Shown: positions 46,867 to 59,169, counted from the stretch's first letter. The stretch is 64,000 nucleotides of DNA from Blastobasis lacticolella (GCA_905147135.1 LR990061.1:9834026-9898025); one strand, 5' to 3'. Made by a program: numbers and translations. The notes: generated from the sequence alone by a model not told the origin.

Positions 46867-47041
46867 ATACCTATGGTTTTTCCTTGCTTACAAACCTTCT
46901 ACTTGAATCACACTATCTTTAGTTAAAAATCGTTAAAATTAATACCGTTGCATAGTTTCAAAGATCTAAGCGTACATATACCTACACATACATGGGGACA
47001 GACGGCGGGAAGCGACTTTGTTCAATACTATGTATAGATAT

Positions 47042-47156
47042 ATTATTATATTCGACGGCAGTCGTCTCGTGACCACGGTGGGTGTAACAATACCGAAACG
47101 TCGGGAAAACAAATCATAAAGGTACGTCGCGTCCAAGTCCCGTCTAATATAATAAT
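47042..47156. mobile_element. Short MITE, 115 bp
   Basis: Ends ATTATTATATTCGACGG and CCGTCTAATATAATAAT are inverted with one difference. Interior has GACCACGGTGGGTGTAACA. Confidence 0.65.
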
Positions 47157-48085
47157 ATGTGTAAAGAACGCGAGTTTAGTTTGAAACAAATATGTATAGA
47201 TACCTACTTAGGTATTATGGCAAACAGTTAATTTTATCTCATAATCATACTGATTACATTTCGTTACATGAGAAGCCTGTAAACATCCGTTAAGTACCCG
47301 CGGAATGCGTAAAAACTGAGTATTAAACCTAATAAAATTATCAGGCGTGCGAAAGTGCTTTTTACAAAATTGCACCGAAAGTAACACCGTGTGAAGTCAA
47401 GAAGCTTATATTTAAAGTGAAGATTGTCAGCAATGGTGATACGCCTACTATTACTCGAGATTTCTATGCCTTCTAAAATATTGTTTTATATTATTTATTT
47501 ATTTAACTATTTATTGCACACAATAAAGAAATACACAATTATTATTATTCAATAAAAAAGATAAAAAAAAGTAACGAAAATTTAGAAGATTTTTGTATTA
47601 AAAATTTACTACATCGGTATTTTAGGTTAGATACATTACCTAATTCAAAGTTAACTACTATTACTACCAACTTGACCTACTTTTATTGAAATTCTAGAAA
47701 TAGCATTTTTCTGACCGTGGTAGTTAGTTAATCAACCATTTTCTACAAAACTAAATAGAGGGGTGGTAACTCCACCGCCACTGGAACACATGGAATGGGC
47801 TATCATCATCATCATCATATCAGCCGAAAGACGCCCACTGCCGTGATGTGATGATGATTAATTATTCCCCAAAACCTGCGCGTACGCACCCATCGGCAAA
47901 ATCGGCCCACTTGTCCCACAAATTGGGCGCACTCTGCTATGATAATGGAACATACAATTTGGACTAAGCAAACTTTAGTACGTTTCAATATAAAAATTGA
48001 AGACTAACAATTGAGCGCGACAACTTGTCAACAACGACAGTGGTATTTTCATAATGTTTTAAACTATCGCGGTTATTATTACACA
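47157..48085. other. No gene recognised
   Basis: AT-rich; an ATC microsatellite at about 47802-47818 begins a short relic of a repeat containing CAGCCGAAAGACGCCCACTG. Confidence 0.4.
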
Positions 48086-48285
48086 TTTTAATTTTGCGAA
48101 AGCGGGTAGATCGACTTCTGCCGCTTTATCGCTAACCAACATCGTCCGGCTCTCGCAGCTCTCCAGCCGTCCCGTGACCATGATGCATGTAACTGTATAA
48201 AAATATCGGGCTACTCGTCAACAAAAGTACGCGGTACAAAACCCTGAACATACCCTTAAAATGAGTGGTATTTACTTCAGTAAGT
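48086..48285. promoter_or_regulatory. Possible promoter or exon, undecided strand
   Basis: GC-rich patch. Plus strand: TATAAAAATA at about 48197, an ATG 70 bp later (MSGIYF) and then GTAAGTAG, resembling a TATA promoter with a very short first coding exon. Minus strand: TATACAG acceptor followed by about 100 nt open in two frames (one includes VTGRLESCESRTMLVSDKAA). Neither reading is confirmed by a second exon. Confidence 0.25.
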
Positions 48286-48358
48286 AGTTTCCGTATTGGT
48301 ATTGGCGGCATGTTAGTTCCTATTTACACCACATTCAGTATTATCGTTATCGAGTCTA

Positions 48359-48534
48359 ATGGGGAGGCACACTAAAAGCTAATGGCGTCACCAGAGTACC
48401 CAAAATCTGCTGATTGGTTTGAGTCAAGTCAAAACTTGACCTATGTGTCATTTTGTCAAGTACCGAATTGCCCAATCAACATATTTAGGGTACCATCGTT
48501 GTTGACGCCATTAGTTTTCAGGTTGTCTCCCTAT
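48359..48534. mobile_element. MITE with TA target duplication, 176 bp
   Basis: Ends ATGGGGAGGCACACTAAAAG and ATAGGGAGACAACCTGAAAA (right end reversed) followed by CTAATGGCGTCA on both; flanked by TA. Confidence 0.7.
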
Positions 48535-48585
48535 TAGTTTGTCTTTTTCTATTGAAACGTAGGTACCTACCGGTAAAAAACTTAA

Positions 48586-48702
48586 GTAAAGCCCGTGTTG
48601 CATGCGTAAGTGAACTGTCAATCCATATATAAGTGAAGTGTCATTGTATTATATAATTTCAAATTTCAAACCCGTCACTCACACACGCAAGAGGGGCTTT
48701 AC
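48586..48702. mobile_element. MITE with TTAA target duplication, 117 bp
   Basis: Inverted ends GTAAAGCCC(G/C)T(G/C)TTGCRTGYGT; flanked by TTAA at 48582-48585 and 48703-48706, as piggyBac-type elements leave. Confidence 0.7.
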
Positions 48703-48960
48703 TTAAGTATTTCACCTATACCTACTTACATTAAACATCCAACTCTAATCTCACTCACTGCTTTGTACTCTCCACCACACTTTAAAGCTCCTTCGCACCG
48801 GACCTTGCGCTTACGCAGCCTCGCGGCCCACTGAGCAGCACTGCCGCCCACCCCGGGTGGTCCGCCCCACACGATGGTGGCCATTATGAACCATTATCAC
48901 TGTAGGATAGCTTAGTCTAGATAGCCTAGTTCAAATTTTCTTAGTATAGGTATGCAGCTA

Positions 48961-49192
48961 TCAATTCACACAGCGCCATCTAGCCCCAAAGTGGGCAAAG
49001 CTTGTATTGTATTATGGGTGTTAGGTAACTGATAAACTACTTACATACTTATTTCTTTCTTTCTTTTTAAATACGTACTTATTGTACATACTACACACAG
49101 AACCCGTAACAGAAATAAAAATTAATCATTTCAATTTCTGCTCAGCCGGGAATCGTACCCGGATATGTTAACCAACTGAACCACTCAGGTAG
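48961..49192 (-). mobile_element. SINE-A copy with internal CTTT insert
   Basis: Body and head as in other copies; a TTTCTTTCTTTCTTTTT stretch interrupts it near 49051. Confidence 0.8.
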
Positions 49193-49529
49193 TCAGTATA
49201 AGTACGGCAGCTATGGATTTCGATTTTCATGTATGAAAAGCTGGGGTAATGAACGTGGAAGAAGCGAGAGAGATTTGTCAGGACCGTCGTAGCAAATGGA
49301 ACGATGTGGTCGCTCTCTGCTTATCACTGCTGTAAAATTAAAAAGGCGTATGGATTTTTGTTAAAATATCCTTAATGTAGGACCTACTGAGGGAATTTTT
49401 ATCCTTACATAATTAAGTGATCTAATCAATTGGGAATAGTGTAGGCACCTAATAAAGCTACGCAGTCTATTATTACCTTACCCCCCTTATAGGTACACCA
49501 CTTAATTAGAAATCTTCAACACGTTTGAC

Positions 49530-49980
49530 GTAATCATCGTCCTAGCGCTTATTCCGACTTCTGCCAGGGTCCGCTTTCGTGCTCATTCTTCTCCACTTCG
49601 TCCGGTCTTAGGCATCCTCGCGTCGTAAGCCGTTGGCTCTCGCATCCGACTCAGCGATGTCCATCGATTCTTGGTTCGTCCACGGTATCTCTTCCCTGAT
49701 ACCGGCAGGTCCAGGCACCTTGTTTAGGACTAATTGTTTCCTAAAATTCGACGTACCTATCCCTGAAACTTAAGCATCACGTGTCCAAAACAGCGCCGGC
49801 GAGCCTCCTCTATTTTATCTGCGATATCTCTCACGCCAAGGATGCCACGGATGTACTCGTTGCGTACTCGGTCGAATCGCGTGACTCCGCACATCCACCG
49901 CAGCATTTTCATTTCGTATTTCGTAAACGCCGGCCATATCTGGCAGCCATAGAGCAACACAGCCGGTCTAGCCATTTTTG
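49530..49980 (-). pseudogene. RTE-type LINE C-terminus
   Basis: Encodes YEMKMLRWMCGVTRFDRVRN, EYIRGILGVRDIADKIEEAR and RCFGHVM, the typical post-RT region of RTE elements. A degenerate continuation follows (KRYRGRTKNRW). Confidence 0.8.
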
Positions 49981-50515
49981 ACAGCTCCGCTTGCGTGATG
50001 CGTGTATAGTAGAAAATTGACAGGTCGAAGTTCGACTATTACTACTAACATTTACATTGACTCTGATTGTGTAGGATCATCCGCCAATCCGGCTCCTTTG
50101 TACACCGAAAGTACGTGAATTGTCAAACGGCTTATGTCAGATAACGTTAGCTTATGTCAAATCCCATACATTATTTCTAACACAAACGTTTGTAGATAAA
50201 CGAAACCTCTTGGCTAAGGCCGCAGGTCTAACTCTTGTGTACAAGCCCCTTGAGTTTGACAAGGTCCCAGATGACTACCGTGAGGTTCCGCCATTTGGCC
50301 CCAGCTGCAGACATTCGGGACTTGACTTCGAGGCCGATATCGTTGGACTTGTGCAGCATGGGTAGAATTATATGTACTATCCAATTTTTTATTATTTTCA
50401 ATCAAGTTTAATCATTTCAGTGACAGATGAATACAAATATATTTTAGCTAAAATAGGTTTAATAAATATCAAATAACTCTAGAATTTTTACACGATAATA
50501 CTTTCGCTTATTCAC

Positions 50516-50672
50516 CTCAGCGCTGTCACCTGCAGCTCCGGACGCGGTCGGAAGCGGCGAGGAAGTTCGGTGTCCATTGTCGGTGTCGGATGTCGCTGTC
50601 GGCAACGAAACGGGACACTGGCCGCTGACGTCATTGGGATTACTGGCTGGTTGTAATTTTGAGGGGTCCGTT
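50516..50672 (-). CDS. Candidate internal exon of an unidentified gene
   Basis: The minus strand has an AAAAACAG acceptor, 157 nt fully open in one frame, then a GTGAAT donor. It encodes one base plus 52 codons, TDPSKLQPASNPNDVSGQCP and SLPTATSDTDNGHRTSSPLP among them, rich in serine, threonine and proline, like a disordered linker. GC content is about 57 percent in AT-rich surroundings. I do not recognise the protein and find no certain partner exon. It could belong to a gene upstream of glass in the same orientation. Confidence 0.45.
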
Positions 50673-50724
50673 CTGTTTTTTAATTAGTTATTGCTATTTG
50701 AACTGAAAATCCTACTTACTCACT

Positions 50725-50826
50725 TTCTGCATTGTCTATTGGTTGACTGGAAGATAAAGCCTTAATGGCTTTAAGTCCGCCAATTGTATTATTGTGCAAT
50801 AAAGTTGTAAATAAATAAATAAATCA
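50725..50826 (+). mobile_element. LINE 3' UTR fragment with AAATA tail
   Basis: TTGGTTGACTGGAAGATAAA, GGCTTTAAGTCCGCC, AATAAAG, then AATAAATAAATAAA. Matches 55238-55328. Confidence 0.7.
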
Positions 50827-50829
50827 TGG

Positions 50830-52115
50830 ATTTATGAATAGTAATCCTGCATGGAAACCTCTAAAGAATTTTGAAAATAAAGACAAGAAAACTCAAGTAC
50901 GTCTTTTCCATGATACAAAGAAAATGAAAAATAATACATTCTTCACACCTTTTGCTCGACAGTATCAAATTATAGGTATGTCATGTAACATAACGTGTTG
51001 TTATAAATATCAAGCAATATGTCACGAAATGTATTGTATGAAACTTCCAATGGATGTAAAGTGATTTGAGTTTGGAACGTAATATTCGTATGAAAACTTT
51101 TCTTCTTCATAGTAAAGAGAATTTATTACACAAACGCTATTGCACATACTTGGCTAGACCAGGTTCCAGAACCTTAGACTGTCATAAAAGTGATCCTTAA
51201 TATTTTAATTCTAACAGTTCCAAATCATTTCCAAATTTTCATATTTACATGAACAGATTGGCACGAAAATGGAAGCGACACTGATTTGACTCCGGAGTGT
51301 GTTAAATCAGAAGCTGAAATTGCTTTATTTATTGTCTCCCAGATGATGATGTGAAAAGTAGAGTGTTTGCTTCTGGGGTAAAGCTTGCAGTCTGGGGCGG
51401 CTTGCACTCCTCGCTTCACTCAGGTCATTTCAGCCGTATCAATGATACGGGGCCTCCGGGCCACAGGGGCCCCAAACGTGTGTACAATATTCGTTATCCA
51501 TAATTTCTGTAAAACTCTTCCCTACTTCACGGGCAAAAAAAATATTAAATAGAGAATTTCAGACCAGGGTCGACGGCCTCAGCCAAAATAGCAATTCGAA
51601 TCAAGTGATCCGTTTTCATTCGCCTTTCGCTTAAGACATAATTAACATTTTTATTGAAAATCAAAACAACTTAGGGCCGTCCACGCGCACTCACCCTACT
51701 ACACACTACTTCCATGAAATGGTGTAAAATATAGCCAGAGAGCAAGCTACGCCACTGCTCAGGACTCTACATAACTCCCTCGCTTCGCTCATAAGTTAAG
51801 TCTAGATCGCACTGGGTCCTTACCTATGAAATTTGCATTTTTTCGTAATTACACATTCACACAGTCGTCAGTTTTTCCTGTTTAACCAGATGTAATTTTA
51901 TGAAAAGGGTAGTTATCAAACTGAAATGGTATGTATCTACCCATTAGCTTAATTTACAAAGTTTCATCAAAATCGGAATTACCATTTATAAGAAATTGAA
52001 ACATTTGCTTGTATGAAAATTCCAGCAACCGTCAATTTCGCCATACAAAACGCTAATTTGATTTAATCACGGAAAGGATAAGACCTAATATTAAATTAAC
52101 CTGCCAATCCAATTG
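50830..52115. other. No gene recognised
   Basis: AT-rich; short open frames only, no splice-bounded coding sequence seen. Confidence 0.4.
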
Positions 52116-52119
52116 AAAG

Positions 52120-52305
52120 AAAAACTCATACGGTGAAGGAAAACATCGTGATGAAACCTGCACATTGGATGGTAGCCAGTCACGGAGGTCGGATGGCAGT
52201 CGCTCCACTGTAATTATTTGATGTGCCAAATCCTGGATCATAGTCAAGCCGGAGCTGTCGTACCCGAGTATACAACCGGGACATTAACGCCAATTTGATG
52301 AATCC
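52120..52305 (+). mobile_element. SINE-B fragment (head missing)
   Basis: ACATCGTGATGAAACCTGCA, GTCGCTCCACTGTAATTATT and ACAACCGGGACATTAACGCC. The words AATCCAATTGAAAGAAAAA border both sides (about 52108-52126 and 52301-52319), a likely target duplication. Confidence 0.8.
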
Positions 52306-52319
52306 AATTGAAAGAAAAA

Positions 52320-54290
52320 TAATTGCACATTTTTTAGATAAGCAGGTCACCAATATCCGAAAAACACAGCAGTTCTCAGCTGATAAAATCATTAATTTCA
52401 CTCATCACTAAATCATTGCATCAACAATTATTCAGGGTATCTTCCCTCTACCAACATCTATTATACTTACACTTTGTTAAATAAATTTAAACCGTATGGT
52501 AAACAGTAGGTAACTGAACCGTGGCTTTGCCATTATTCACTCCATGATGGATCTCACAATTGAATAAGTTAACACCTGTATTTGCCCTGAGGCTTGGCAA
52601 GTGCCACGTACCTACTGTTTGATCCAACAATGGACAGGTACAGTTTGTTAGCCATATTTGTACAAGGGGTCGCCAGAGTGAGGGGATGATTTTGATTTCA
52701 CTTTTTTACAATAACCATCTGAAGACAAATAAAGTAGGATGTTGGCCCTCGTACAATATTATCGAGATAGGTGTACCTATTTATTTGATAAGATTTAACT
52801 TTAGATATTGGTAGATAGGTACCTACACTCCTTCTCTATTTATAGCGCCTCTATTTAGGCGCTTTTCTTTGTAAAAAAATAGAGCTAGTCTATACTAGAT
52901 ACTTATACCTACCTTATAGTACCTCAGTTTAGTACCTTAACTATTCCAACTTGTCACATAGGCAAATTAAATTATTAAAACAAATATTATCTCCTTGAAT
53001 TTAAACGCATTTGCGATAGGTACCACTAATACCTTACCACTTCTGTTTGTCTACAGTGACATAGAAAACCATTATTTAATTATAGCTCATTCTAAATATA
53101 ATTCCCTCCGCAGAGCAGAACCCATTTGCAAAGACAACAGTAAAATTCATCAGTCCGGTTCCCATTGAAAACAATAACATTTGAAACCGCCGACCGCCCG
53201 TTTGTAAAACGATCCGACTCTATCGGAAACGCAAATAAAAGATAGTGAAGTAATTCAATATTTCATTGCGGATTCACAACTTATCCGAGATCCTTCCGAA
53301 TGATTTACATTTTAATCGCAGAAATGGAGGGAACGTCGACGCGTGGCGTGCGCGTGCCAGTAATCCGCCATTTTTTGGCGGTAAATGGTACTTGCGTGCA
53401 TTATCTGCTGTAATTATTGTCATTTTACGAGTAATCTCTGATAATTTTATGGTTAAATACATATTTAGACGTGTGAACCATAAATATGTTATAATTATGT
53501 TTCCCTTCTCATCTATTCTTTCGAATAAAAATTACTTAAACTTTTTCGTTAAATTCACATACTAAATTCCAAATGTCAAAGTCACTGTGTACTCTTCAAT
53601 TGGGAATTCTCCAGCAGGATCTGCAAGCCGTGTACAAAATGATCAACACAAGGTCTAATATTGAACCCTGTGGTACACCTCTGTTCATTATGCATGGGTC
53701 AGAATAGGTAGAGCTCGTCTAATCTAAAATGACGCGCCCAACTATCGCATTAACGCACACAAGCAAGTTTAAAATATGGACGCAATACATATACAAATGC
53801 CGTTGTCATTGTCATTCAGTTGCCGGTGAGATTCAAACGTAAGAGAACGCGTCGTTCATTGGCTCCCACACAGATGAAGTGTCGTTATCAATATTTGCAC
53901 TCGCACATCGAAATCAACTAACTAAGTAGTGGGGCGCGTCATTTTAGACTAGACGGGCTCGCAGTATTATTTGAGTCCGATATGGCAAAGATAACTGGCG
54001 AACGAACCAATTTAGGGTTTTAATTTTGTTGGTAAAACTTTTAGTTGGTAAACGAAGGTGTAAACTTGGTTATATGTGTGGAACAAAGGGATTAGTCATG
54101 TAATGTTGAAGTGAATAACTTTTGCAGTACAATGCGTCGCAATTTGACGGATTCGAATTTGTGTTTTCCCTGTAAAGTACATCGACACTTAGTTGAGACG
54201 AATCAGCGATTTTTCTCAGTAACGTACGTCGCGATCTTGTAACGTCGAACATTATAGGTCGACAACTTAACTGGTATATCGCCTGCGCAG
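52320..54290. other. No gene recognised
   Basis: Unassigned. A short fragment with DDLRQ-type LINE character was not confirmed. The GC-richer stretch at 53320-53400 has no supported exon. Confidence 0.35.
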
Positions 54291-54304
54291 TGGTGGGGGG
54301 CAGA

Positions 54305-54400
54305 GTGGGTGACGTCATGTGACGTGAGCGCGGGGGTCGGGGCAGGGTGCTGAAGAAACGTTTCTCAGTGCGCTCGCGGACTCCGCACAGCGCAGTTAGT
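54305..54400 (+). promoter_or_regulatory. Candidate core promoter with CRE sites
   Basis: GC-rich in AT-rich surroundings, with TGACGTCA and TGACGTGA (about 54311-54327), then an insect-type initiator TCAGT (about 54365) and AGTTA at the position expected for a downstream promoter element. No TATA box. No coding exon was found after it, so this is sequence-pattern inference only. Confidence 0.3.
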
Positions 54401-54599
54401 TATTTTGTTACGAACGCTCAGAACAACGCACACGAGGTTAATTTGCCAAGGATAAATCCTGAGATGGAAACTCGAAAATGTTCGATAAAAACATAGTCTA
54501 AAAAATTTCCTAGATACAAGATCCCTTTCATGCTCAAGCACATGATCACGTCGCAATTGTGCTATCCGCCCACCCGAAAGGTGTAGGTTACCAAAATGA

Positions 54600-54745
54600 T
54601 TCAATGGGCACGCCTCTCTCTAGCAAGATGGACCGACGACCTGGTCGCCGGTACCTGGACGAAAGGCCGCGAGTATGAGCTAGATGCGCAGCACAGGACC
54701 GGCCTTTGTGGAGATCTCTGGGGGAGGCCCAACAGTGAAATATAT
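54600..54745 (+). pseudogene. RTE-like LINE C-terminal relic
   Basis: Encodes ARLSLARWTDDLVAGTWTKG and GLCGDLWGRPN, resembling the RWTDD...W...G(E)AY region at the end of RTE elements; strongly decayed. Confidence 0.5.
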
Positions 54746-54828
54746 CAATTAAAAAAAAATTGAGTTAAGCCACTTTATGTTACAGACATGCACACATATA
54801 TGACACAACAGGTCAGGTCAGGTCAGGT

Positions 54829-55328
54829 GTTAAATCTTCCTCTCCGGCTCTGGAATGAACTCCCTCCCGATCTTAGATTGCTTTTCAGCAAATACTCATT
54901 TAAGAAAGCTGTTCGTGAGCATTACCTCAAGAATCTTTAGTGTTGGGGCTCACGAGTTTGTCTCCTCACGTTGGGGAGATATCCCCCTTGTTTGACTGAG
55001 CTTCTCGTTTTGTCTCTTCTTTACTCGTTTAGTATTTGTATGGTTATCGATTCTTGCTATATTATCCACTCACTCAAGTTTATTACTAGCTTTATTATAT
55101 TTAAATTAATTTATTTTCAGTTATCTATCTATTTATCTGTACATTTATCTCTGGTTCAGCTATAATTGCACAAACGGTTCCCCTCCTCCATTTTGTGTAG
55201 TACTCTTGCACCGCCTACCTTTTTCTTTACCCTTTATCTCCTGTTGGTTGACTGGTAGATAAGATTATTTTAGCTTTAAGTTCACCTTTGTACTACTTTG
55301 TGCATGAAGATTTAATAAATAAATAAAA
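54829..55328 (+). pseudogene. LINE C-terminus and 3' UTR
   Basis: Encodes LNLPLRLWNELPPDLRLLFS and KYSFKKAVREHYLKNL before TAG (54938-54940). The 3' UTR ends GGTTGACTGGTAGATAAG and AATAAATAAATAAA, the same tail as 50725-50826. A GGTCA microsatellite precedes it (54811-54828). Confidence 0.75.
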
Positions 55329-55624
55329 AACAGGCACTGCCTATAGAAACAAATCTTTACTTTTTTTGCACCGAATTAAAAATCGAGGTTTAGTTTTACA
55401 ATTTGCATTGGCAAATATTAGGTTCACGTCTCGGAAGAAGTTCGGGTTTAATCTCGTTTGTATTCTTTTTCCGAGCAACGTCATTGAGTGACGTTTCGCG
55501 GAAGAAAATGCTCACTGCTCCGCGCCCCGCACCCCCTCGTTTGTCACTGAATAATCACCCTACGAACTACCCCACTTTCCGCAGGCGATATACCAGTTAT
55601 GTTGTCGACCTATAGGTACCTACA

Positions 55625-55792
55625 TAATTGTAAAATGCGATAATCGAAGCTTACTCCGAACCGATCGCTCATTCTGCTCACCTCCAAGATGCCGTTCCGG
55701 AATTCGTCGCACACCACACTAGCGACCCCATTCCTCCCTTCTGCCGATCCGGTGAACACAAGCTTGTACACTTTAGGGAAAAACCGATTCAC
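55625..55792 (-). pseudogene. RTE-type endonuclease fragment
   Basis: Encodes YKLVFTGSAEGRNGVASVVC, DEFRNGILEVSRMSDRFG, equivalent to the RNGVG...EVxRxSDR core of RTE endonucleases. Confidence 0.7.
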
Positions 55793-55799
55793 CAGAGCC

Positions 55800-56930
55800 T
55801 TGCCTATCTGTCAGAGCAGAGAGCAGCAGAGAGCAGAGGGACCACGGGCAGGTAAGGTTAACTTGGCCCCCTACAAAGGTGGAGGAGCCCCATACCCCCC
55901 AATCAATCAGGCATTAGAGTTCGAGTCTAATTCGCTTTATAGTGATTTTCGTGAACTAAAATATTATAAAGATAAGTCCCTCGCCCTACTCAAAGGATAG
56001 CTTCGATTGAATCAAGGGGTAGGAATAAAACAAGTTCCTCACCCACCGACAACTCAGCCATCTAATTAAAGCTTATCCGCTATAAATATCAATAACGAAA
56101 GCTCCCCGTAACCGGCAGCTTCTGAACAAAGCTCCTGCAATGGTGGATGCTTTAATTTTCCTCGTACCGACGAAGCCTTAGAGTGGGAAACCTCACAAAG
56201 TCAGATCGATTCGTTCGCCAACGCGTTTACAAGTTTGCCCGCAGCTTTCGTGTGGAAATATTCCTGGCGACCGGGTAACTTCGCTTTTATTACTTGGCAA
56301 CTCGTAGAAGAATATCGCAATGACCTACTTAAAGTATAAACTACCTGACATAGATAATTTTTATTGTATTTATGAGAACTGTAGGTAGGTATATCAAAGA
56401 TGTTTTTTCTTTCGAAACAAGAGTGAATAAGTACTTATCATGTATCTCATCGTCTTCTTGGCCCTATGTCCCGGTTGAGCACCCGCGCAGTACGCAATGA
56501 TCCGGGGTCCGTCGAGGACCAAATATTTGATAATAATTATTACATTATATACCTAACATACATTGTATACCATATACCTAATTACAATTATTGCACAAAT
56601 AATTAACCTAGAACCGGAGTCTAAATCGTTGAGATACCGTTGATTAGCCTTAAATCTAGACAAGACCCTAATCATGTCCTTAAATATCGCTAGGCAGTCA
56701 CCGCCTGAAATGAAGGTGCAGGCTTAGACAGGTAGCATCGACTAAACTGTTGAAATTTGAGCTGGATTGTGCTCTTTACATAGGCGTAGGAAGGGGGGGA
56801 GCCGGGTGGGCCGTGCCCACCCCAGAATGGTCTGGTGCCCACCCCAGGATGGGGTGCTCACTGGCTGTACATTGGTGATTGACTCGGCTTCATCGGCCAC
56901 CTCAGGGGCCAGGCCCCCCCCCTGGAAAAT
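55800..56930. other. No gene recognised
   Basis: Mixed composition; a CAGAGCAGAGAGCAG stretch at 55811 and a CCCACCCC-rich patch at 56790-56920. No supported exon. Confidence 0.35.
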
Positions 56931-56939
56931 AGCCCTAGA

Positions 56940-57640
56940 TACGCTAATGGCTCTTAAATGCGAAAAACACATTGATAGTCTGTGCAGCAGCCTAGGTAGC
57001 TACGCGTTAAGGCGGCTAGCGCTCACTGCGCACAGCAGCGTAGTCCGTTCGTGCTACTTCGCGACGGTGCACTCGATGCTGGGCTACGGCACGGAGCTGT
57101 GGGTGGGCGCGGCCGACGCGCACCGCGCCTCTGTCATGCAGAAGCGCGCAGTGCGTGCAATCGCGGCCGTCGCGGATGACGTATCTGCTCGCGAATACTT
57201 CCGCAAATACAAAACATTGACCCTGCCGTCTATGATTATCCTTCAGACGGCGCTATTTCTGCATCAAATATCGGCTTGTTCGATATTAATGGTAGATCAC
57301 ACAATTACCAAACAAGAAACAATAACAAACTCTGTTCCATACCGCACTAAACCTCCAAGTCGGAAAAAAGTATTTACGTGCTGGGTCCGCTAGTGTACAA
57401 TAGATTGCCCGATGATGTAAGGAATGCACCTTCTATCGCGTCGTTTAAGTGCTGGTTAAAACAGTGGCAAAATGAATTTTTATTAATTGAAGGACTTTAT
57501 TCCGTAGTTTGTATTTTTGGTTTATTATCATTATTATATAATTTTATTATTATTATACTAGTTTTAAACAATTATTCTTTTGATATAAGCAACATTATTT
57601 TGACATGTATTTGACATTTATACAATGAATGACAATAATT
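56940..57640 (+). pseudogene. Jockey-type LINE C-terminal region
   Basis: Encodes RSCYFATVHSMLGYGTELWV and MQKRAVRAIAAVADD; after a frameshift near 57385 it continues GPLVYNRLPDDVRNAPSIAS. Close relative of 3732-4220 on the other strand. 5'-truncated; GC-rich third positions suggest it decayed recently. Confidence 0.85.
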
Positions 57641-57759
57641 ATGAATTTATGCGGTATTGTAACATGTTTTGCATCAATCGTGTATTTATATGTAGGTATA
57701 ACAATGGTGTATCAATTTTGACATGTACCAATGGTTATCAATAAGTAAACTTAAACTCA

Positions 57760-57845
57760 AACATGGTCAAGGTGGACCCCGGGCCCTCGTGCGCGAGACC
57801 ACAACCGGGACATTAACGCCAAGATGATTATTTATTTTTATTTAC
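57760..57845 (+). mobile_element. SINE-B 3' end
   Basis: CATGGTCAAGGTGGACCCCG and ACAACCGGGACATTAACGCC with a T-rich tail; the rest is absent. Confidence 0.75.
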
Positions 57846-57863
57846 GGTCAGTACGTGGGTCTC

Positions 57864-58130
57864 TAAATAAATAAATAATAAATATGCTTGGACAAATTCA
57901 CACCACGCCATCTAGCCCCAAAGTAAGCAAAGCTTGTGTTATGGGTGTTAGATAACTGATAAACTACTTTTATACTTTTTTTAAATACATACTTATTATA
58001 CATACCTGCTACACCCAGACCCGTAACAAAAATTAAAATTCATTATTTCAATTTCTGCTCGGCCGGGAATCGAACCCGGGACCTCTGCGTGGCGACCGGC
58101 ATGTTAACCAACTGAACCACTCAGGTCGTC
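57864..58130 (-). mobile_element. SINE-A, full-length
   Basis: Minus-strand head ACCTGAGTGGTTCAGTTGGT, B box GGTTCGATTCC, tail on the plus side AAATAAATAAATAATAAATA. Confidence 0.87.
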
Positions 58131-58860
58131 TAGAGTCTAGACTCCGGTTACCCCTATTAGTTGTGTAGATATTTCTTGGAACACCTTTTTAGCGCTAGGG
58201 CCTCATGATCCCAACTTTTTAACCCCAAACTGCGTAAATGGATAGCCCTGACTGACCTATTTAGGGACCTAGGGATCCATATTTACGCCATGGATGCTAC
58301 TGCGCCAGCGTTATCCGTGGTAGCGCTTATGTAGTTATGTAGGAAGGGGTTAAGGTGTTCATGCAGGTCGCATTCCATACCATAGGCCGCCCTGTGACCA
58401 AGTAACGAGCTTCTTGCCGTGGAGCCTCTTTGCATCATTCAATCTGGAGCCAGCCCATTGGATTGTATCTAAATACAGCTCTGTCACATTGAAGATGGGC
58501 ACGGCGAATGACGTCATTAAGGTTCGCATGGCGGTACAGGCGTCCAGCGCTTTGCTATTCCGACAGGACAGATATAATAACCAAGTACTCTACAGTTTTT
58601 GCCGTTTCAGAGAGGGAGGCGGGTCATTGGCTCTATCTACAGAGGCAATGACTTTCTACTAGGTAACTACTTAATTTTCCTAATCGATTAAAATTACTTA
58701 CTTAAGTAATCACTTCATAGCTTCACTATCATCACTATCTACGTATGTATCCATATATGTATTTATGTACGCTTAGATATTTTAAACTACACAACGGATT
58801 GCGGTTTTCAACAATATATAGAGTAATTCAAGAAGAAGGTTTATAGGTAATAAAAAAGGG
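58131..58860. other. No gene recognised
   Basis: A GC-richer patch at 58390-58640 contains TGACGTCA (about 58510) but no splice-bounded coding sequence that I can support. Confidence 0.35.
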
Positions 58861-58867
58861 TTGGTAG

Positions 58868-58912
58868 GGGTAAAGTAGGTGTACGCAAATGAAGTCGCGC
58901 CGAGTCCACTAC
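58868..58912 (+). mobile_element. Orphan Helitron 3' end
   Basis: GGGTAAAGTAGGTGTACGCA, AATGAAGTCGCGCCGAGTCC, then ACTACT. The hairpin has decayed by substitutions. Related to 46828-46866. Confidence 0.6.
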
Positions 58913-59169
58913 TATGAGTCTATCTGTCTATCTGTTCGCGATGAACTCAAAAACTATGGAACGGTTTTTCGTGCGGTTTTCACCAATAGACACTCAGAGA
59001 TAGAGATTCATGAGGAATGTTTAGATGTATAATTAGTTTAGGTTACTACCCGTGCGATGCCGGTCGGTAGTAGTATCTGTTAGCATTCTGTGTCATCACA
59101 CCGAAAATAGTTGCCTTTAATAAAACACATCAGTAAATTACCCAAGCACATGAAGTGCAAAATCGCTGT

